A DNA stretch of 64,000 nt from Haematococcus lacustris (taxonomy: Eukaryota; Chlorophyta; Chlorophyceae; Chlamydomonadales; Haematococcaceae): NCBI GenBank assembly GCA_030144725.1, contig JASKMD010000013.1:4337492-4401491 (forward strand), written 5' to 3'. Positions within the stretch are counted from its first letter, which is position 1. Every line of letters begins with the position of its first letter. A program made the translations under genes and the position numbers. This document shows positions 61,501 to 64,000 of the stretch, piece by piece. The notes under the pieces are model-generated. The model made no database searches. It worked only from the letters and a program-made list of their open reading frames with translations, and was not told the origin of the DNA.

Positions 61501-64000
61501 ACCCTAACCCTAACCCTAACCCTAACCCTAACCCTAACCCTAACCCTAACCCTAACCCTAACCCTAACCCTAACCCTAACCCTAACCCTAACCCTAACCC
61601 TAACCCTAACCCTAACCCTAACCCTAACCCTAACCCTAACCCTAACCCTAACCCTAACCCTAACCCTAACCCTAACCCTAACCCTAACCCTAACCCTAAC
61701 CCTAACCCTAACCCTAACCCTAACCCTAACCCTAACCCTAACCCTAACCCTAACCCTAACCCTAACCCTAACCCTAACCCTAACCCTAACCCTAACCCTA
61801 ACCCTAACCCTAACCCTAACCCTAACCCTAACCCTAACCCTAACCCTAACCCTAACCCTAACCCTAACCCTAACCCTAACCCTAACCCTAACCCTAACCC
61901 TAACCCTAACCCTAACCCTAACCCTAACCCTAACCCTAACCCTAACCCTAACCCTAACCCTAACCCTAACCCTAACCCTAACCCTAACCCTAACCCTAAC
62001 CCTAACCCTAACCCTAACCCTAACCCTAACCCTAACCCTAACCCTAACCCTAACCCTAACCCTAACCCTAACCCTAACCCTAACCCTAACCCTAACCCTA
62101 ACCCTAACCCTAACCCTAACCCTAACCCTAACCCTAACCCTAACCCTAACCCTAACCCTAACCCTAACCCTAACCCTAACCCTAACCCTAACCCTAACCC
62201 TAACCCTAACCCTAACCCTAACCCTAACCCTAACCCTAACCCTAACCCTAACCCTAACCCTAACCCTAACCCTAACCCTAACCCTAACCCTAACCCTAAC
62301 CCTAACCCTAACCCTAACCCTAACCCTAACCCTAACCCTAACCCTAACCCTAACCCTAACCCTAACCCTAACCCTAACCCTAACCCTAACCCTAACCCTA
62401 ACCCTAACCCTAACCCTAACCCTAACCCTAACCCTAACCCTAACCCTAACCCTAACCCTAACCCTAACCCTAACCCTAACCCTAACCCTAACCCTAACCC
62501 TAACCCTAACCCTAACCCTAACCCTAACCCTAACCCTAACCCTAACCCTAACCCTAACCCTAACCCTAACCCTAACCCTAACCCTAACCCTAACCCTAAC
62601 CCTAACCCTAACCCTAACCCTAACCCTAACCCTAACCCTAACCCTAACCCTAACCCTAACCCTAACCCTAACCCTAACCCTAACCCTAACCCTAACCCTA
62701 ACCCTAACCCTAACCCTAACCCTAACCCTAACCCTAACCCTAACCCTAACCCTAACCCTAACCCTAACCCTAACCCTAACCCTAACCCTAACCCTAACCC
62801 TAACCCTAACCCTAACCCTAACCCTAACCCTAACCCTAACCCTAACCCTAACCCTAACCCTAACCCTAACCCTAACCCTAACCCTAACCCTAACCCTAAC
62901 CCTAACCCTAACCCTAACCCTAACCCTAACCCTAACCCTAACCCTAACCCTAACCCTAACCCTAACCCTAACCCTAACCCTAACCCTAACCCTAACCCTA
63001 ACCCTAACCCTAACCCTAACCCTAACCCTAACCCTAACCCTAACCCTAACCCTAACCCTAACCCTAACCCTAACCCTAACCCTAACCCTAACCCTAACCC
63101 TAACCCTAACCCTAACCCTAACCCTAACCCTAACCCTAACCCTAACCCTAACCCTAACCCTAACCCTAACCCTAACCCTAACCCTAACCCTAACCCTAAC
63201 CCTAACCCTAACCCTAACCCTAACCCTAACCCTAACCCTAACCCTAACCCTAACCCTAACCCTAACCCTAACCCTAACCCTAACCCTAACCCTAACCCTA
63301 ACCCTAACCCTAACCCTAACCCTAACCCTAACCCTAACCCTAACCCTAACCCTAACCCTAACCCTAACCCTAACCCTAACCCTAACCCTAACCCTAACCC
63401 TAACCCTAACCCTAACCCTAACCCTAACCCTAACCCTAACCCTAACCCTAACCCTAACCCTAACCCTAACCCTAACCCTAACCCTAACCCTAACCCTAAC
63501 CCTAACCCTAACCCTAACCCTAACCCTAACCCTAACCCTAACCCTAACCCTAACCCTAACCCTAACCCTAACCCTAACCCTAACCCTAACCCTAACCCTA
63601 ACCCTAACCCTAACCCTAACCCTAACCCTAACCCTAACCCTAACCCTAACCCTAACCCTAACCCTAACCCTAACCCTAACCCTAACCCTAACCCTAACCC
63701 TAACCCTAACCCTAACCCTAACCCTAACCCTAACCCTAACCCTAACCCTAACCCTAACCCTAACCCTAACCCTAACCCTAACCCTAACCCTAACCCTAAC
63801 CCTAACCCTAACCCTAACCCTAACCCTAACCCTAACCCTAACCCTAACCCTAACCCTAACCCTAACCCTAACCCTAACCCTAACCCTAACCCTAACCCTA
63901 ACCCTAACCCTAACCCTAACCCTAACCCTAACCCTAACCCTAACCCTAACCCTAACCCTAACCCTAACCCTAACCCTAACCCTAACCCTAACCCTAACCC
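61501..64000 (+). repeat. Telomere array (CCCTAA)n, at least 2.5 kb
   Basis: About 416 perfect units with no variant, running to the window edge. The plus strand is the C-rich strand, as at the left end of a chromosome; a right chromosome end would read TTAGGG. The array therefore starts a new contig facing right, or the contig was placed in reverse. Confidence 0.97.

Noticed and set aside
60734..61507. Plus-strand frame of 257 codons ending in the telomere array
   Set aside because: Mostly N; its real part is the antisense of the M16-type exon.

Overview
This window looks like a subtelomeric region of a chlorophyte green alga, most likely in the Chlamydomonadales and near Haematococcus. Three things support this. 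The right end is a perfect human-type telomere array (CCCTAA/TTAGGG), which some chlamydomonadalean lineages use in place of the plant type. The sequence is GC-rich and full of CAG/CTG. The one conventional gene, a G-patch protein, has short GC-rich introns with canonical GT-AG sites. The genus is inferred partly from remembered resemblance of a transposon remnant at 5.9-6.9 kb to Haematococcus proteins and was not checked by a search.

Most of the window is an array of about fifteen loci of one gene family: intact genes, pseudogenes and remnants. The proteins are 558-635 aa and intronless, with an F-box-like N-terminus, leucine-rich repeats and a conserved C-terminal module (EFWxQLVxLMP, then QPWARWLD). 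There are three N-terminal classes: MVKRRR (basic), MSQxDMQHQ, and a third seen at 1.3-3.0 and 37.2-38.0 kb. Everything from 1 to 40.4 kb is on the minus strand; after the G-patch gene at 42.2-46.5 kb the copies are on the plus strand. MVKRRR genes share a motif about 75 bp before the ATG. MSQ genes share a block directly upstream and a second motif 280-410 bp upstream.

The array has been reshaped by duplication and mobile DNA. A gene pair at 1.3-5.5 kb recurs at 37.2-40.6 kb. A block at 14-18 kb recurs at 25-29.4 kb. A recent tandem duplication of about 8 kb spans 45.4-61 kb; its breakpoints leave a complete and a truncated G-patch gene, and an orphan last exon of an M16-type peptidase in each copy. 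Mobile sequences are a Fanzor/TnpB-like nuclease remnant (5.9-6.9 kb), a 1.4-kb TIR element (9.1-10.5 kb), a 269-bp hAT-like MITE that splits one family gene (11.2-11.5 kb), and a large element starting at 29,358 that interrupts another family copy.

The large element is the most unusual item. It has a stop-free frame of over 7 kb on the plus strand, a 14-unit 27-bp minisatellite, a 2A-like ribosome-skipping motif (DVEANPGP), and behind it two successive Josephin-like cysteine-protease modules with matching Cys/His/Asp spacing. It runs into a 500-N gap, so any polymerase, endonuclease or 3' end is not visible.

Two 500-N gaps (36,708-37,207 and 61,001-61,500) are scaffold joins. The terminal CCCTAA array lies in the orientation of a left chromosome end although it sits at the right of the window, so the last join probably links two chromosome ends or carries an inverted contig.
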